Shown: positions 31,861 to 44,204 of the stretch, piece by piece
Layout: each line of letters starts with the position of its first letter
How positions within the stretch are numbered: position 1 is the first letter of the stretch
NCBI RefSeq assembly: GCF_900660665.1
Contig: NZ_LR215037.1
Coordinates: 496,001-560,000 of the forward strand
Source of the DNA: Mycoplasmopsis maculosa
GTDB lineage: Bacteria; Bacillota_I; Bacilli_A; Mycoplasmatales; Metamycoplasmataceae
DNA: 64,000 bases
Reading direction: 5' to 3'
The notes under the pieces: generated by a model
The model's database searches: none
What the model was told of the DNA's origin: nothing
What the model saw: only the letters and a program-made list of their open reading frames with translations
Program-made: the position numbers and the translations under genes

Positions 31861-33505
31861 CAAATTCACTTAAATCTAAATTGTCAGATAAACCAAAATT
31901 CATTAAATCTGAATCTGTATTAAAGTTTCCTGCAATTTCTTTAGCTTTTTTATAGTCATTTACGCCAATTTTTTCTTCTTTATTTTTTGGCTGTTCTTCA
32001 TTAATAATTTCTTGTTCTTCATCTAATGATGAAATAGAATCGTAAGAATTATTTTCAATTTCATTTTCAGTTTCTTTTAATAAAGCTTCAAAATCTAAAT
32101 CATCAAAAGTAGGATCTTCTGAAAGTAAAGATTTTTCAATTTCTTTGTAAGCTTGAACATCTTTTTCAAAATTATCAATGTTAATATTAATTTTATCCAT
32201 GTATTGTGCGGAAGCATTTTTTGTATTTTTTCTAACTGTTTTTTCTTTAAACGTTTTAGCAGTTGTTTCCTTTTGCTCAAATGAATAAGTTGGCATTTCA
32301 AATTTAATATTACGTTTTTTAGCGTCTTCAACACTTATAATTTCAAAAGTTGCACCTGTTATTTTTGAGGCTAATTTTGCATTTGTACCGTTTCTACCAA
32401 TAGCCTTTGTTGTTTCTGTCTTGTTTGCAATAACATAAAAACTTTTATCATAACCTTGAGAATCATTTTTTTCAACTACATCAACTATTTGTGCAGGTGT
32501 TAAAGAGTTTTTAATAAATTCTTTTAAATTTGTGTTATAAGCAATAATATCTACTTTTTCATATAAAGAAGTATTGTTATCTTCAAAAATACCATCATTT
32601 AACTTATTAATAATTCATGAAAGTCTTTCTGAATTCTCACCCATTACCGATCCAACTATGTCTATTGACTCAATAGCATTTTGACCTAATTCTAAAACTA
32701 CTTTTGTTCTTTCTCCAGGTTGTCTTTCAATTTGTTTGATATTTATTAAACCTTCGCTTATTTCTGGAACATTGTTTTTTAAAATTGATTCAACAATTTT
32801 AGGAGAATCTAATGAAACAGTTATTTGGCTCAATTTTGTTTCATCAGTAACTTGTTCAATAACAACATCATGTATTGTTCCTGGATTCACTTTTCTTTTA
32901 GAATTAACAAAATTAGCAGGTAAATAAGCTGATATTTGATCCTCTAAAATTTGAACATTTCAAGATCCGTTAGAATTTTTAGAAGTAAATGAAACTTTTA
33001 TTGTTTCACCAATTTTTGGCATATATTTGTCAAAAATTATAGTCTTTTGTAACTTTTTAATAGCTTGTTGAATTTGAGAAAAAATTATTTTTAAAGTTTT
33101 ATTGGCTTCTGAATCAGTCTTAGCATTTAATACTAATAAATCTATTTCTACTTCTATTCAGTCTCCAGGTTCAACATCTTTTTTAATTAATTTTGCTTCT
33201 GATAATTTAATATTACTAATTAAATAAGAAGAATCATTTTCTTTTAAATCATTTTCAAATTCTTCATCTTCAACAACTAGAACACTTTTATTAAAAATAT
33301 GTACTTCTTCTTTTTCTTTATCTCTTACAAAAACAATTTCAGCATCAGGATCTATTCTTTTTTGAATAATTCTTGTTACTTCTTCGCCTAATATATCAAT
33401 AAGCTTATCAATTGGCAATTTATCATTTTGATTATAGCCATCTATCAATTTGTATCAAGCTTTGTAACTATTTTGTAATTTATTTTCTTCCTTTTTGATA
33501 GGCAT
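31841..33505 (-). CDS. nusA: Transcription factor NusA with long acidic tail
   Basis: Pausing and termination factor that binds RNA polymerase and RNA. 554 residues: an N-terminal polymerase-binding domain, S1 domain (about residues 140-205), KH1 and KH2 (KAIGRNGTNAKLASKITG), then a 150-residue acidic mycoplasma-type tail (EFDDEDWN at the end). Several TGA-Trp codons are used. The ATG has AAGGAG upstream and lies 8 nt after rimP. Confidence 0.93.
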
Positions 33506-33513
33506 AAAACTCC

Positions 33514-33945
33514 TTAGAATTTAATATGTTTATTTATTTTAATAATGTTATTTTTTTCTAACTCAATTTTTCTAAATTGACCTTTGTTATTCCAATGAAT
33601 TACAATTGAGTCTTCATTTACAGAAAGTAATTTTCCAGTATAATGATTTAATTTATTAACACTTTTTTTCAAATCTAAATCAATTAATTCATCAATATGT
33701 TCACCTAATTCATTTATCTCATAATTTGTTTTAAATCCAGGTGAATGAATTGTTAAATAATCAAAATCTAATGTTAGATTGCTTTGATCTATATATTCGT
33801 TAATCTCTTTCGAAATTTTATCAACTTCATTCAAATCAGTATATGAAACAGTTATATCTAAAAATGACATGTTGTCTTCATTTATAATTTTTGCTTCTTT
33901 TATAATTTCATTAAATTTAGTTTGTAAAAAATCTTTTCAATTCAT
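33514..33945 (-). CDS. rimP: Ribosome maturation factor RimP
   Basis: 30S assembly factor. 143 residues with the two-part fold; the central L.IHSPGFKT corresponds to the RimP VSSPGLDR segment. It starts MNWKDFLQ, the Trp being TGA. GGAG lies 6 nt upstream. It is first in the rimP-nusA-ylxR-infB operon, the order seen across Firmicutes. Confidence 0.88.
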
Positions 33946-34263
33946 ACTGCTCCTTATAAAAATATTAAAGAGTTGGATTGCTCCAACTCGTATTTAATAG
34001 TACGAATAAATAAATTATAACACAAATTATTTATAAATAATTTATTTTAAATTCATAATAAATTTCTCGTATTTATTTTTTAAAATATATATTTTTCAAA
34101 CTGATAAAATCAAAATTAATTTTAGATAAACCAATTTATTTATCATTTAGATTTAATGTAAGATTATTATTTTTTAAAAAAATTAAAACAATAATGAACA
34201 AAAGCTTTAATAATGCAAATGCATAAAATTATTTCTTAGTTTCTTATTCATAAAATCCTATAA
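33946..34263. other. Intergenic region upstream of rimP
   Basis: About 320 bp between rimP and the S66 peptidase gene, both on the minus strand. It contains the rimP leader hairpin (listed separately) and otherwise long A/T runs. I see no open frame with a ribosome site and no RNA gene. The rimP operon promoter should be in it. Confidence 0.5.
33970..33989 (-). promoter_or_regulatory. Leader hairpin of the rimP-nusA operon
   Basis: Perfect 8-bp stem GAGTTGGA/TCCAACTC with a 4-nt loop. It starts 25 nt before the rimP ATG, and a T-rich stretch follows on the minus strand. It could be a weak attenuator or a NusA-sensitive pause site. Function is inferred. Confidence 0.45.
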
Positions 34264-35319
34264 TTAAGCTTTATAAGTTGTTATTTCTTGTTTTTTTACA
34301 TCTATTTCTATTTTTCCTAAAAGCTGCAATATCATTTTTGGATAAGAGTGTCCTACATTTAAATTATAAACTACTGAAAGATTTGGAAACTTTTTAAAAA
34401 AGCTGCTGAATATTTCTTTATATTCATCAAAAAATGCTTCATTTTGAGGTTTTCCTATTAAAACTCCTTCAAGTTCATTAAAACAATTAGTTTTTTCTAT
34501 AAATTCTAGCATTGTCTTTATTTTTATAGGTTCTAATTTCAACTCTGATGTTTCTAGTAATAATACTTTTCCTTTAAAATTACAATTTTGTGTAAATAAA
34601 TTATATTTTTTATTTATATCTTTTTTATTTTCATCAATAAAAAGATCAGCAATACTTTCTAAACAACCACCAATCAATATTCCTTGAAACTTTTCTTTAC
34701 CTTGCAAAGAAATATAACCATATTCTTCTTTATGAATTTTTCTTGAAGTATTTAATTCTTCTATTCCAAATTGTTTCCTTTCTTCATATCAAAATTCAGA
34801 TGGTTTATATGTTATTTTATTTTCTGAAAATAAAAACTTAAAAGCAGTTTTAGAATAATTTAACATTTCAAAATCTAACTCGGCAAGATCAGTTAAAAAT
34901 GCTTGTCCGTAAAATGTAGGAACGTTTAAATTATTAAACATTAAATGATTAATTGTTGTATCAGAGTATCCTAAAAAAATTTTATTCATTGATGATATTA
35001 TTTTTTTATTATAATCATTATCCAATAAATAAGGAATCGTACGATAAGTATCATTTCCACCTATTGCACATAAAATAAGTCTTATTTCATTATTTTTAAT
35101 AGCTCAAATTAAATCATTTGCTCTTTTGTCAGGATTTTCATTTATATATTTGAGACCTTTTAATGCATTTGGAGTAAATTTAACTTTTAAAGAAAAATCT
35201 TCTAATCTTTTTGTTCCTATTTTTACTTGATGTTCACAGAAGGACTCACCTAAAACACCTGAGGACAAACTTATTATTGAAACACTATCATTATTTTTTA
35301 ATTTTCATATTTTTTTCAT
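34264..35319 (-). CDS. S66 peptidase (LD-carboxypeptidase/MccF-like)
   Basis: 351-residue serine peptidase. The nucleophile motif is FLGYSDTTINHL (GYSD, about residue 117); upstream is CAIGGNDTYRTIPYL, and the C-terminal GHSYPKM carries the catalytic His. S66 enzymes cleave murein LD bonds or detoxify microcin-like acyl adenylates. A wall-less mycoplasma has no murein, so an MccF-like or general peptide role is more likely. A TATAAT ends one base before an in-frame ATG at 35325, so the message may be leaderless; I chose the second ATG. Confidence 0.85.
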
Positions 35320-35334
35320 AAACATATTATACAA

Positions 35335-35361
35335 AATAAAAAACCATCCTTAATTAGGATG
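35335..35361 (-). terminator. Terminator after rpsT
   Basis: CCATCC/GGATGG stem with TTAATTA loop, followed on the minus strand by T6. Immediately downstream is the promoter of the S66 gene. Confidence 0.85.
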
Positions 35362-35380
35362 GCTAGAAAGCAGAAGCTTA

Positions 35381-35650
35381 TTAAGCATTTGCTTTTTGTT
35401 CGTTTGCAAATTTATCTAAACGAGATGATTTTCTTGCACCTTTATTAGCATGGAAAACACCTTTTTGAACAGCTGTAGCAATAATTGAGTGAGCTTCAGC
35501 AACTAATTTATCTGCATTAGCATCTTTAGCAATTAAAGCTTCTCTTGCTGCTCTTATAGCTTTTTTAACACGTGTTTTCATAGCATTGTTTCTTAATCTA
35601 AATTCTTCTTGTTTAACAATGCTTTTCATCTTTGATTTAATGTTTGCCAT
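35381..35650 (-). CDS. rpsT: 30S ribosomal protein S20
   Basis: Primary 16S rRNA-binding protein. 89 residues, highly basic and helical, with the family pattern MANIKSKMKSI and KGVFHANKGARKSSRL. AGGAGG lies upstream of the ATG. Monocistronic, with its own terminator. Confidence 0.96.
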   Translation of the reverse strand: MANIKSKMKSIVKQEEFRLRNNAMKTRVKKAIRAAREALIAKDANADKLVAEAHSIIATAVQKGVFHANKGARKSSRLDKFANEQKANA

Positions 35651-35764
35651 AATAAGCCTCCTTTTTATATAAATAGTTCGACTATTTTAAAAATCAATGA
35701 AATTATACAACAAAACATTTATATTAATTACATAAAATAAAAAATGTAATATGATTTTATTACT

Positions 35765-36319
35765 ATGTCAAAAATTATAGAAATGAAAATGGAAATTCCA
35801 AACAATTCAAATATTAAATATGAATATGATCGTGCAGATGGTCAAATTCATGTTGATCGTATTTTAAGAGGAGATTTTAAATACCCATGTAATTATGGTT
35901 TTGTGCCTGTTGCTTTAGATTGAGATGGTGATGAATTAGATGTTTTATTATACTCACCAGAAACATTTATGCCAGGTGTAGTTTTAAATGCACGTATTAT
36001 TGGTGCTATGAAAATGAACGATTCAGGTGAAACAGATACTAAATTAATTGCTGTTCATGCTGATGATTATCGTTTAGATCACATTAAATCATTAAAAGAT
36101 TTACCAGAACCTTTTTTAGCTTCTGTAGAAACTTTCTTCAACAACTATAAAAATTGAAAAAAACCAGGACTAACACAAGTCTTAGGTTGAGAAGATGAAA
36201 AATGAGCAATTGAAGAAATAGAAGAATGCATTGAATTAATGAATAAATATGGAAAAATGCCTAAAAAAGAATTTGTTGCTAAAATGATGAAAGAACATCC
36301 AGAAAAATACACATTTTAA
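35765..36319 (+). CDS. ppa: Inorganic pyrophosphatase, soluble family I
   Basis: Hydrolyses PPi from tRNA charging and nucleotide synthesis. 184 residues with the signature [12 protein letters not shown] (metal-binding aspartates) and the active-site [13 protein letters not shown]. The first Trp of the signature is TGA. No Shine-Dalgarno is visible and AT-rich promoter-like sequence runs up to the ATG, so translation may be leaderless. Confidence 0.95.
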
Positions 36320-36331
36320 TTTCAACAATTT

Positions 36332-36373
36332 AAAACAGAATGTCTAATTTTAAATAGATTTTCTGTTTTTTTA
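36332..36373 (+). terminator. Terminator after ppa
   Basis: AAAACAGAA pairs with TTCTGTTTT with inner TCTA/TAGA pairs, followed by T-run. Confidence 0.75.
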
Positions 36374-36463
36374 TACAAATTAGTATTTTTGCTTTTTTCT
36401 ATATTTTAAAAATATACTAATGATTTTAGTAAAATAAATATTGTAAAGTTGTAAGGAGAAAAA

Positions 36464-38080
36464 ATGAAATTATTTGAAAATTTTAAAGAAAGAATAGAAG
36501 AAATTTCTTCTAAAGAGTTAAATCAAGATCAAAAAGATTTAGCTATAAAAATTTTAGAAAAATTTAAAGATGAAGAAAAACAGTTAGAATATGTTTTTCA
36601 ATTTATTGCACAAAGAATTAAAACAGGTTTTAGATTTGATGCAGCTCCAGAAGCTAATTCTAAAACAATTGCAATTCTTAAAAAAGATGAAGAGCTTAGT
36701 TTTGTTTTAGACGAAAACAAAACTAAGGAAAATACTTTAATTATCGGAGAAAACTACGACGCTTTAAAGAATTTAATAATAGTCGAGAGAGAGAGAGAGA
36801 GAGCAGGGCTCTCATATAAATATGATTTAATTTATATTGATCCTCCTTATAACACTGAAGCTACTAAAAATGATGGAAATGCAGTTTCAGATAACAATGA
36901 AGAAATAAAAGCGAATAAATTTGTATATCGTGATAAATATTCACGTAATGGTTGATTAAATTTAATGAATGAAAGATTAAAATTAGCTAAAGAGCTTCTC
37001 AAAGATGATGGAGTTATTTTTGTTTCAATCGACGATGCCGAACAAGCCTATTTAAAAGTGTTAATGGACGAAATTTTTGGCGAAGAGAATTTTGTAAATA
37101 ATTTTATGTGAATGCATGGCTTGGGAAAAAAGGATAAGTTTTCAAGAACATTGCAAGAATATGTATTGTGTTATTGTAGAGATAAGAGTTTTTTAAAAAG
37201 CTGGAGATACGACAAAATAATAGAATATGATAATTTATCTAATCCAGATAATGATTCTAGAGGAGAATGGTTTTCAGGGAGCATTTCATTTAGTGAAGAG
37301 AGAAGTAATAAAAATCATCCTAATTACTTTACCATTTATTCACCATCAGGAATTAGTTGAACTAGACAATGACAATGTAACGAAGAAGAAATGAAAGAGT
37401 TATTGAAAAATAATCTTATTTATTTTGGAACTCCTCCTGAATATAATAATGTTCCTAGATATAAAAAATTTAATGGAGAAACCGTTGAAATTATTCTAAC
37501 TAATTTTTTTGATAATCATGGGACAACTAAAAGTGCTAAAACCGAACTATACAAAATAATTAAAAAACCTAGTGATATTAAAAAAGAACATACACCAAAG
37601 CCAACATTATTAATTAAAGATATTGTAAAACTTATAAGTGGTGAAAAAACAAGAATTTTAGACTTCTTTGCTGGTTCTGGAACAACAGCTCACGCCGTTT
37701 TAGAATTAAACCGTGAAGATAATGGAAATAGAACATTTACATTAGTAACAAATAACGAAAACAACATAGGTATAGATGTAAATTACGAAAGACTATATAG
37801 AATAAATCATGGAATCGGAACAAAAGGCGAAACTTTTGAATGAACTAATAAAAACGAACCTTATAAAGCTAATTTAAACGTTTTTAAATTAGAATATTTT
37901 GACGTAAGTCCTAATAATTTAGACATAAACGTAAAAGAATTAGCAAATAAATTAATAAATGTATTAAAAGAATTTGGAATAACTTCAATAGATCAAAATA
38001 ATGAACAAGAATATATTAATTTATTAAATGACTTATCATCATTAAAACCTTTAGAAAAGGAAAATAATGAATCTAACTAA
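36464..38080 (+). CDS. mod: Type III DNA adenine methyltransferase (Mod), phase-variable, ON
   Basis: 538-residue N6-adenine methyltransferase that also gives the type III enzyme its specificity. Beta-class order: DPPYNTE (motif IV, about residue 125) comes before LDFFAGSGTTAHAVL (motif I, near 405), with the target-recognition region between. A (GA)9G tract at 36785-36803 encodes Glu-Arg repeats at residues 108-113, just ahead of DPPY. The frame is continuous, so this copy is ON; any change of repeat number not a multiple of three would shift it. GGAG precedes the ATG. The stop overlaps res by 14 nt. Confidence 0.95.
36785..36803 (+). repeat. GA dinucleotide tract (GA)9G in mod
   Basis: Nineteen bases of perfect GA repeat within the coding frame, read GAG AGA three times. 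Simple-sequence tracts like this mutate by slippage and switch the gene on and off. Confidence 0.97.
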
Positions 38081-40406
38081 TTCACAAGAAAGAGTTGTAA
38101 ATAGTTTATTAAACAAAACTATTGAAAGTATAGAAACTAATAAAATTAGTTCAGTTTATTTTAAAGCCCCAACTGGATCCGGCAAAACATTTATGATGAT
38201 TAACTATATTGATAAATTAATAGAATGAAACAAACTAAACTTTAATGATAATTTAGTTTTTGTAATTGTTACATTATCAAGTGCAGAATTACCGAAACAA
38301 ATGGAAGAAAACTTTAATGAATACAAACATTATCTATCAAATAATGATTTAAAAATAACTAGAATTGAAAGTCCTTCAAATATCAATAAAAATTCTAAAG
38401 TAGAAAAAAATTATCAATTTTTTGCTAAACCGAATAATGTATATATAATGGGCGGGGCTTCATTTAGAAACAATTCAATTTTAAGAGAACAAGGTGCAAT
38501 TGAAGCTTTTTTAGGTGAAATTAGATTAAATGATTATAAGTTAATTTATATAAGAGATGAAGCTCATATAGGAGCTGACACCAATAAAAAAACTTATAAA
38601 GACGAAGCTAATTTTGAACAAAATATGCAAAAAAATGCTCACTTTATTGTAAAAATGACAGCCACACCTGATGATAATAGTATTAATCTTATAGAACTTA
38701 GTGAAAAAGAATTAGCTAATGACAATATAAAGCTTTTAAAAAGTGAAAAAGTCTTTAATGAAGGCATAAACAATAATAATGAAATTGATAATATTGATAA
38801 TGAAACCATTTTAGAGCAGGCTTGCTTAAAATTTAAACAGATAAAAGAAGAATATAACAATAGTGAAAAAGAACCTGGTTTAGTTGGCATAGATGCAGCT
38901 ATGTTAATTCAAATTGATAATACTAGCAAAGATATTGAAAAAGAAGCTAAATTTAAAGAAACATTAGAATTAATAATTAAAAAGTTGAACGAACATAATT
39001 TATCCTGAGTTAAATATTTTGATCAAAATGACAAAGAATCAAATTTAAGAATGAAAGAAAATTATTCTCTTAGAGATATATCAAAAAATAATTCAGCTAT
39101 AGATGTAATTATTTTCAAAGTAGGTCCAGCTACTGGGTGAAATATACCTAGAGCTTGTATGATTGTTCAATTAAGAAATGTTTCTTCAAAAAACTTAAGT
39201 ATACAGACTATAGGAAGAATAAAAAGAAATCCTAATCCAAGTTTTAATTTTATGCACAATTCAATTGCAAATAAATATTTTATTTACAGTAATGTAGATA
39301 GAGAAGTAAACGATCAAAAAACATTATTTTTAAAAGATGATTTTAAAAGTGAAGAGTTTGTTTATGGTTCATTAAAAAACATAAAATCTAATTCCGTTTT
39401 TAACATTGAAAGCTATGAAAAAGATATTTTAGACGAAATTGATCACTATAATCTAAATTATTTTGAAATGAAAATGGAAGAAATAAATTATGAATTTAGC
39501 AAAAATAATTTTATAGTAGCTGATAAAAAATCTTATGGTAATAAAGAATTTATAGATATTAAATTGTTGAATAAAATTCAAATTGAGCTTTATAATATTA
39601 AACAATTAAAATTAAATGAAAAATTTTTAACAAAAAATATTATGAATAAATTAAATGACTTTTATAATTTGAATTTAAAAAATAAAATAGATAATACTTT
39701 ATTTTGATTCATTATGATAAAGAATAAATTTAATTATTTTAAAGAAAAATATAATAAAAATATACAAAATCAATTAGATCAAAATGAAATTGAATATAGA
39801 CTAGAAAAAGAAAAATATTTGCCAGAATATTTAATTGCAAAAATAACTGAAAAAAATTCAACTAAAACAAATCAAAAATTTGCATACAGGGAATTTAATA
39901 ATGAAATGCCTTCTTTAAACATAGATTCTGAGGCTGAAAAAGAATTTGTTAAAGAATTGGATTATTTAATTAGAAAAATGAATAAAGATAAAGATAATAT
40001 AAAAATATGAACTAAAAATCCTACTTATAACGGCGTTAATTTTGAATACTTTTTTAAATCTATAAACGGTTATGAAATAGCAAATAGTTATCCAGATTTT
40101 TTAATAAAACATAATAATCATTTTATTTATTTAGAAGTTAAAACTTACAATAATGATATAGATGAAAATAAAACATTATTGCTTTGAAAAGAATATAAAA
40201 AGTACATTCAACAAAATAAAAATTCTAAAATAAATTTAACTCTTGCTATTGCTTTAGTTGATGTTAAAAATGAATTAATTTATATAGCTGGTTCAAGTAC
40301 AATAAAAGAGTTAGATAATGAACTTTCTAACACTAATCCTAATGAAGTTTCAGTGCATGATAAAATAAAAAGTAAGTCAATAAATGATCTTCAAGATTTA
40401 TTATAA
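38067..40406 (+). CDS. res: Type III restriction enzyme (Res)
   Basis: 779-residue helicase-nuclease subunit. The N-terminal SF2 helicase has Walker A APTGSGKT (about residue 36) and DEAH-type motif II (RDEAHIG), then motif VI-like QTIGRIKRNP. The C-terminal PD-(D/E)XK nuclease shows YPDFLIK and YLEVKTY. AAAGGA lies upstream of the ATG, which overlaps mod by 14 nt, so Res is made with Mod. Type III enzymes need two head-to-head sites to cut. Several TGA-Trp codons. Confidence 0.93.
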
Positions 40407-40414
40407 TTATTTAT

Positions 40415-40440
40415 AATCTCAAGATTTCTTGAGATTTTTT
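40415..40440 (+). terminator. Terminator after res
   Basis: AATCTCAAGA/TCTTGAGATT stem followed by T-run. Confidence 0.8.
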
Positions 40441-40443
40441 AAT

Positions 40444-40467
40444 AAAAAACACCCTTTTGCAAGAGTG
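40444..40467 (-). terminator. Terminator after tdk
   Basis: Minus-strand CACTC/GGGTG stem followed by T6, just beyond the tdk stop. Confidence 0.6.
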
Positions 40468-40468
40468 C

Positions 40469-41029
40469 TTAAATAGATAATCCTTTTATATGACAAACAC
40501 GGCATCTAGCTTCATATTCATCATCGCCTAAAACATTTAGTTCTTTACTTTCGATTTTTCTAAAACTAAAGCCTGCATCTTTTTTACATTTCATACAAAC
40601 TGCTTTTAATTTAGTAACTTCATCAGCTATGGAAATTACTTTGGGCATTATTCCGAAAGGTCTTCTTAAAAAATCCATATCTAGCCCCGAACAAATTACT
40701 CTACAACCTTTTAAAATAAGATTTTCAATTACTTCTAATAATGATTCCTCCATAAAGTTAACTTCATCTATTGCAATAGCTTTATATCTATTATTATATA
40801 AACTTATTATTTCAAGTGCATTTTGAACATTATGAGCTTTTATTCTAGCGCCTGTACGACTTACTAATTCGCTATTACTATATCTAGTATCGAAACTAGG
40901 TTTAATAACTAATGTTTTAATACCTGCTATTTCTAATATTTTAATTCTTTTAATTAATTCTTCAGTTTTTCCACTAAACATTGGACCTGTTATTACTTCT
41001 AAAATACCATTTCCTTTTTGTATATACAT
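40469..41029 (-). CDS. tdk: Thymidine kinase
   Basis: Phosphorylates thymidine for salvage. 186 residues of the type II family: P-loop GPMFSGKT (residues 15-22), IAIDEVNF (Walker B), and a C-terminal zinc site of CMKC and CRVC pairs. AGGAG precedes the ATG. It lies between the res terminator and pepA. Confidence 0.96.
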   Translation of the reverse strand: MYIQKGNGILEVITGPMFSGKTEELIKRIKILEIAGIKTLVIKPSFDTRYSNSELVSRTGARIKAHNVQNALEIISLYNNRYKAIAIDEVNFMEESLLEVIENLILKGCRVICSGLDMDFLRRPFGIMPKVISIADEVTKLKAVCMKCKKDAGFSFRKIESKELNVLGDDEYEARCRVCHIKGLSI

Positions 41030-41060
41030 GCATACTCCTTTTTTATAGATATTTTGGGTA

Positions 41061-41084
41061 AAAAAAGAGTCTTTAGTAAGACTC
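41061..41084 (-). terminator. Terminator after pepA
   Basis: GAGTCTT/AAGACTC stem with 4-nt loop and, on the minus strand, a T7 run. Confidence 0.85.
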
Positions 41085-41094
41085 CTTTAAAGAA

Positions 41095-42465
<1,371 letters not shown>

Positions 42466-42541
42466 ATTGTCTCCTTACTTTTTTATTACTTTTATTAAAA
42501 TAATTTTAACATTTACAAAAAATAAACTGCATAATTTTATA

Positions 42542-42547
42542 TATAAT
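42542..42547 (+). promoter_or_regulatory. -10 box of a probable leaderless message
   Basis: TATAAT ends 6 nt before the ATG of the ECF S gene at 42554. A transcript starting at the usual distance would begin at or very near that ATG. No Shine-Dalgarno is visible. Confidence 0.6.
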
Positions 42548-42553
42548 TTAATC

Positions 42554-43561
42554 ATGAAAAGATACGTAGGACTAGAAAGGTGAAAATACTTATTTAATGA
42601 TTGAAGTATTTTTCCAAAATGAACAATAAGAAGAATAGCCTTTGTTGGTATTTTAATTGCCATTAGCGTTGTTATTTTTACTGTTTTTGCTTCATTTATA
42701 CCTCTTATAACTATACCTAGTTATAAAATAAGTTTTATTGGTTTACCTATTAAAATAAGCGGTTTTATATTTGGACCACTAGTTGGAGCGATTGTTGGAT
42801 TGATAAGTGATATAATTAGTTTTTCAATTTTTCCTACTTTTTATAATGTTTACTATACTTTAGCAGCAGTTGTAAATGGTGTTGTTTCAGGGGTTGTTGG
42901 TTTACTATTTGTTAAATTTTTCAAATATGTTTTTGGTGGGCAATTTATTGAATCTATTTATGTAAGCAAGATATACTATTTAAATAAAAAATTAATAAAA
43001 ATAAAATCAAATAATCCGGAATCTAAAAAAATAAAACAATTACAAAATAGAATTATCCAACTTGGTGAAAAAAGAAAAATGAATTCTATGATGAATTCAC
43101 CAAAACATTTATTGAATATAAATTTAATTACTTCAATAATTTTACTTTCAACTATATGTCTTGCTATTTTTATAATAGTAATGTACAAAGTGGATGATCA
43201 AATAATAAAAAACAAAAGCATCATACCTAATAAAATAGCATTAATAGCAACAATGGAATCAGGATATTTATTAATGATTTTATTCTTAATAATAGCAAGG
43301 TTTAAAATAAGACCTAAAAGATTCTTAGTAATTGTGCCAATTGTTGTATTTAGTGCATTTATTGAATCTATAAATGTTCCAATATTATCTTTAGCTGACT
43401 CTAAAATAGCTAGTGGTTCTAGTGAATCTATTATTACTTTTATGTTTCAACATATAGTTTTAAGTCCAGTTAAAATTTGAGCTAATATGTTTATAATTTA
43501 CTTTACATATTCTATAATAGCTCCGTTAGTAAATAAAAATAATGAAATAGTTTATAATTAA
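42554..43561 (+). CDS. ECF transporter S component with long cytoplasmic insert
   Basis: 335-residue membrane protein. The substrate-binding hallmark of folate-type S subunits is clear: ISGFIFGPLVGAIVGLISDIIS (about residues 73-94), then the Gly-rich VVNGVVSGVVG helix. Between the third and later helices lies an unusual charged insert (about residues 130-185, LIKIKSNNPESKKIKQLQN) likely forming a coiled coil. Two N-terminal Trp codons are TGA. The substrate is unknown. The general ECF ATPase module is not in the window. Confidence 0.8.
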
Positions 43562-43588
43562 TTAAGCGCATAAGCGCTTTTTTAATTA
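43561..43588 (+). terminator. Terminator after the ECF S gene
   Basis: AAGCGC/GCGCTT stem with ATAA loop and T6. Confidence 0.85.
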
Positions 43589-43689
43589 TTTTATAGCTAT
43601 TTTGGCTCTTTATATATTTTATTCATAGCTAAAAAATAATTTAATATTTTATATATAATTAATCATATAAAAATAAAATAAGGAACAAA

Positions 43690-44106
43690 ATGAACGAAAT
43701 TAAAGAATTAAAAAAAGTACAAGCTAACTTGCAGATTTTTTATCAAAAATTAAGCAATATTCATTGAAATATTTCTGGTTTAGAATTTTTTGAAATACAT
43801 GAAGAAGTTGACAAATTAAGAGAAAATACTTTAGATTTTATAGATGAAATTGCTGAAAAAATATTAATGAAAAATGATTTAGCATTAGGCAGTTATAAAG
43901 AAATATTAGAATTAAGTAAACTTCAAGAAATTCAATCACAAGAATTTAATTATAACTTAGCAGCAAAAATAATTATTGATGACCTAAAAGTTTTATTAGA
44001 AATATTAGAAGAATTTGAATGATCAAAAAGAGTTCAACCTTTAATTGATGAAATACTATTATCATTTGATAAATGACTATGACAATTTAATAAAATTGTT
44101 AAATAA
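43690..44106 (+). CDS. dps: Dps/ferritin-like protein
   Basis: 138-residue four-helix protein. The ferroxidase-type pattern LSNIHWNISG then FFEIHEEVDKL (His, His, Asp/Glu ligands shared between subunits) is in the first two helices. Members store iron and shield DNA from peroxide. It is somewhat short, with no DNA-binding tail. AAGGAACA precedes the ATG. Four Trp are TGA. Terminator follows. Confidence 0.85.
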
Positions 44107-44130
44107 TTAAATAAATTACGTTTTTATAAT

Positions 44131-44158
44131 AATCAGATTTATTTCTGGTTATTTTTTT
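44131..44158 (+). terminator. Terminator after dps
   Basis: AATCAGA/TCTGGTT stem with a G.T pair and T7 run. Confidence 0.7.
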
Positions 44159-44204
44159 ATTAATTTTGTATATAAATAAAGTAAAAGGGCTTTATAATAT
44201 TAAA

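Noticed and set aside
36785-36803. Assembly artefact in mod
   Set aside because: The frame is intact on both sides of the tract and encodes a complete Mod, so there is no sign of error.
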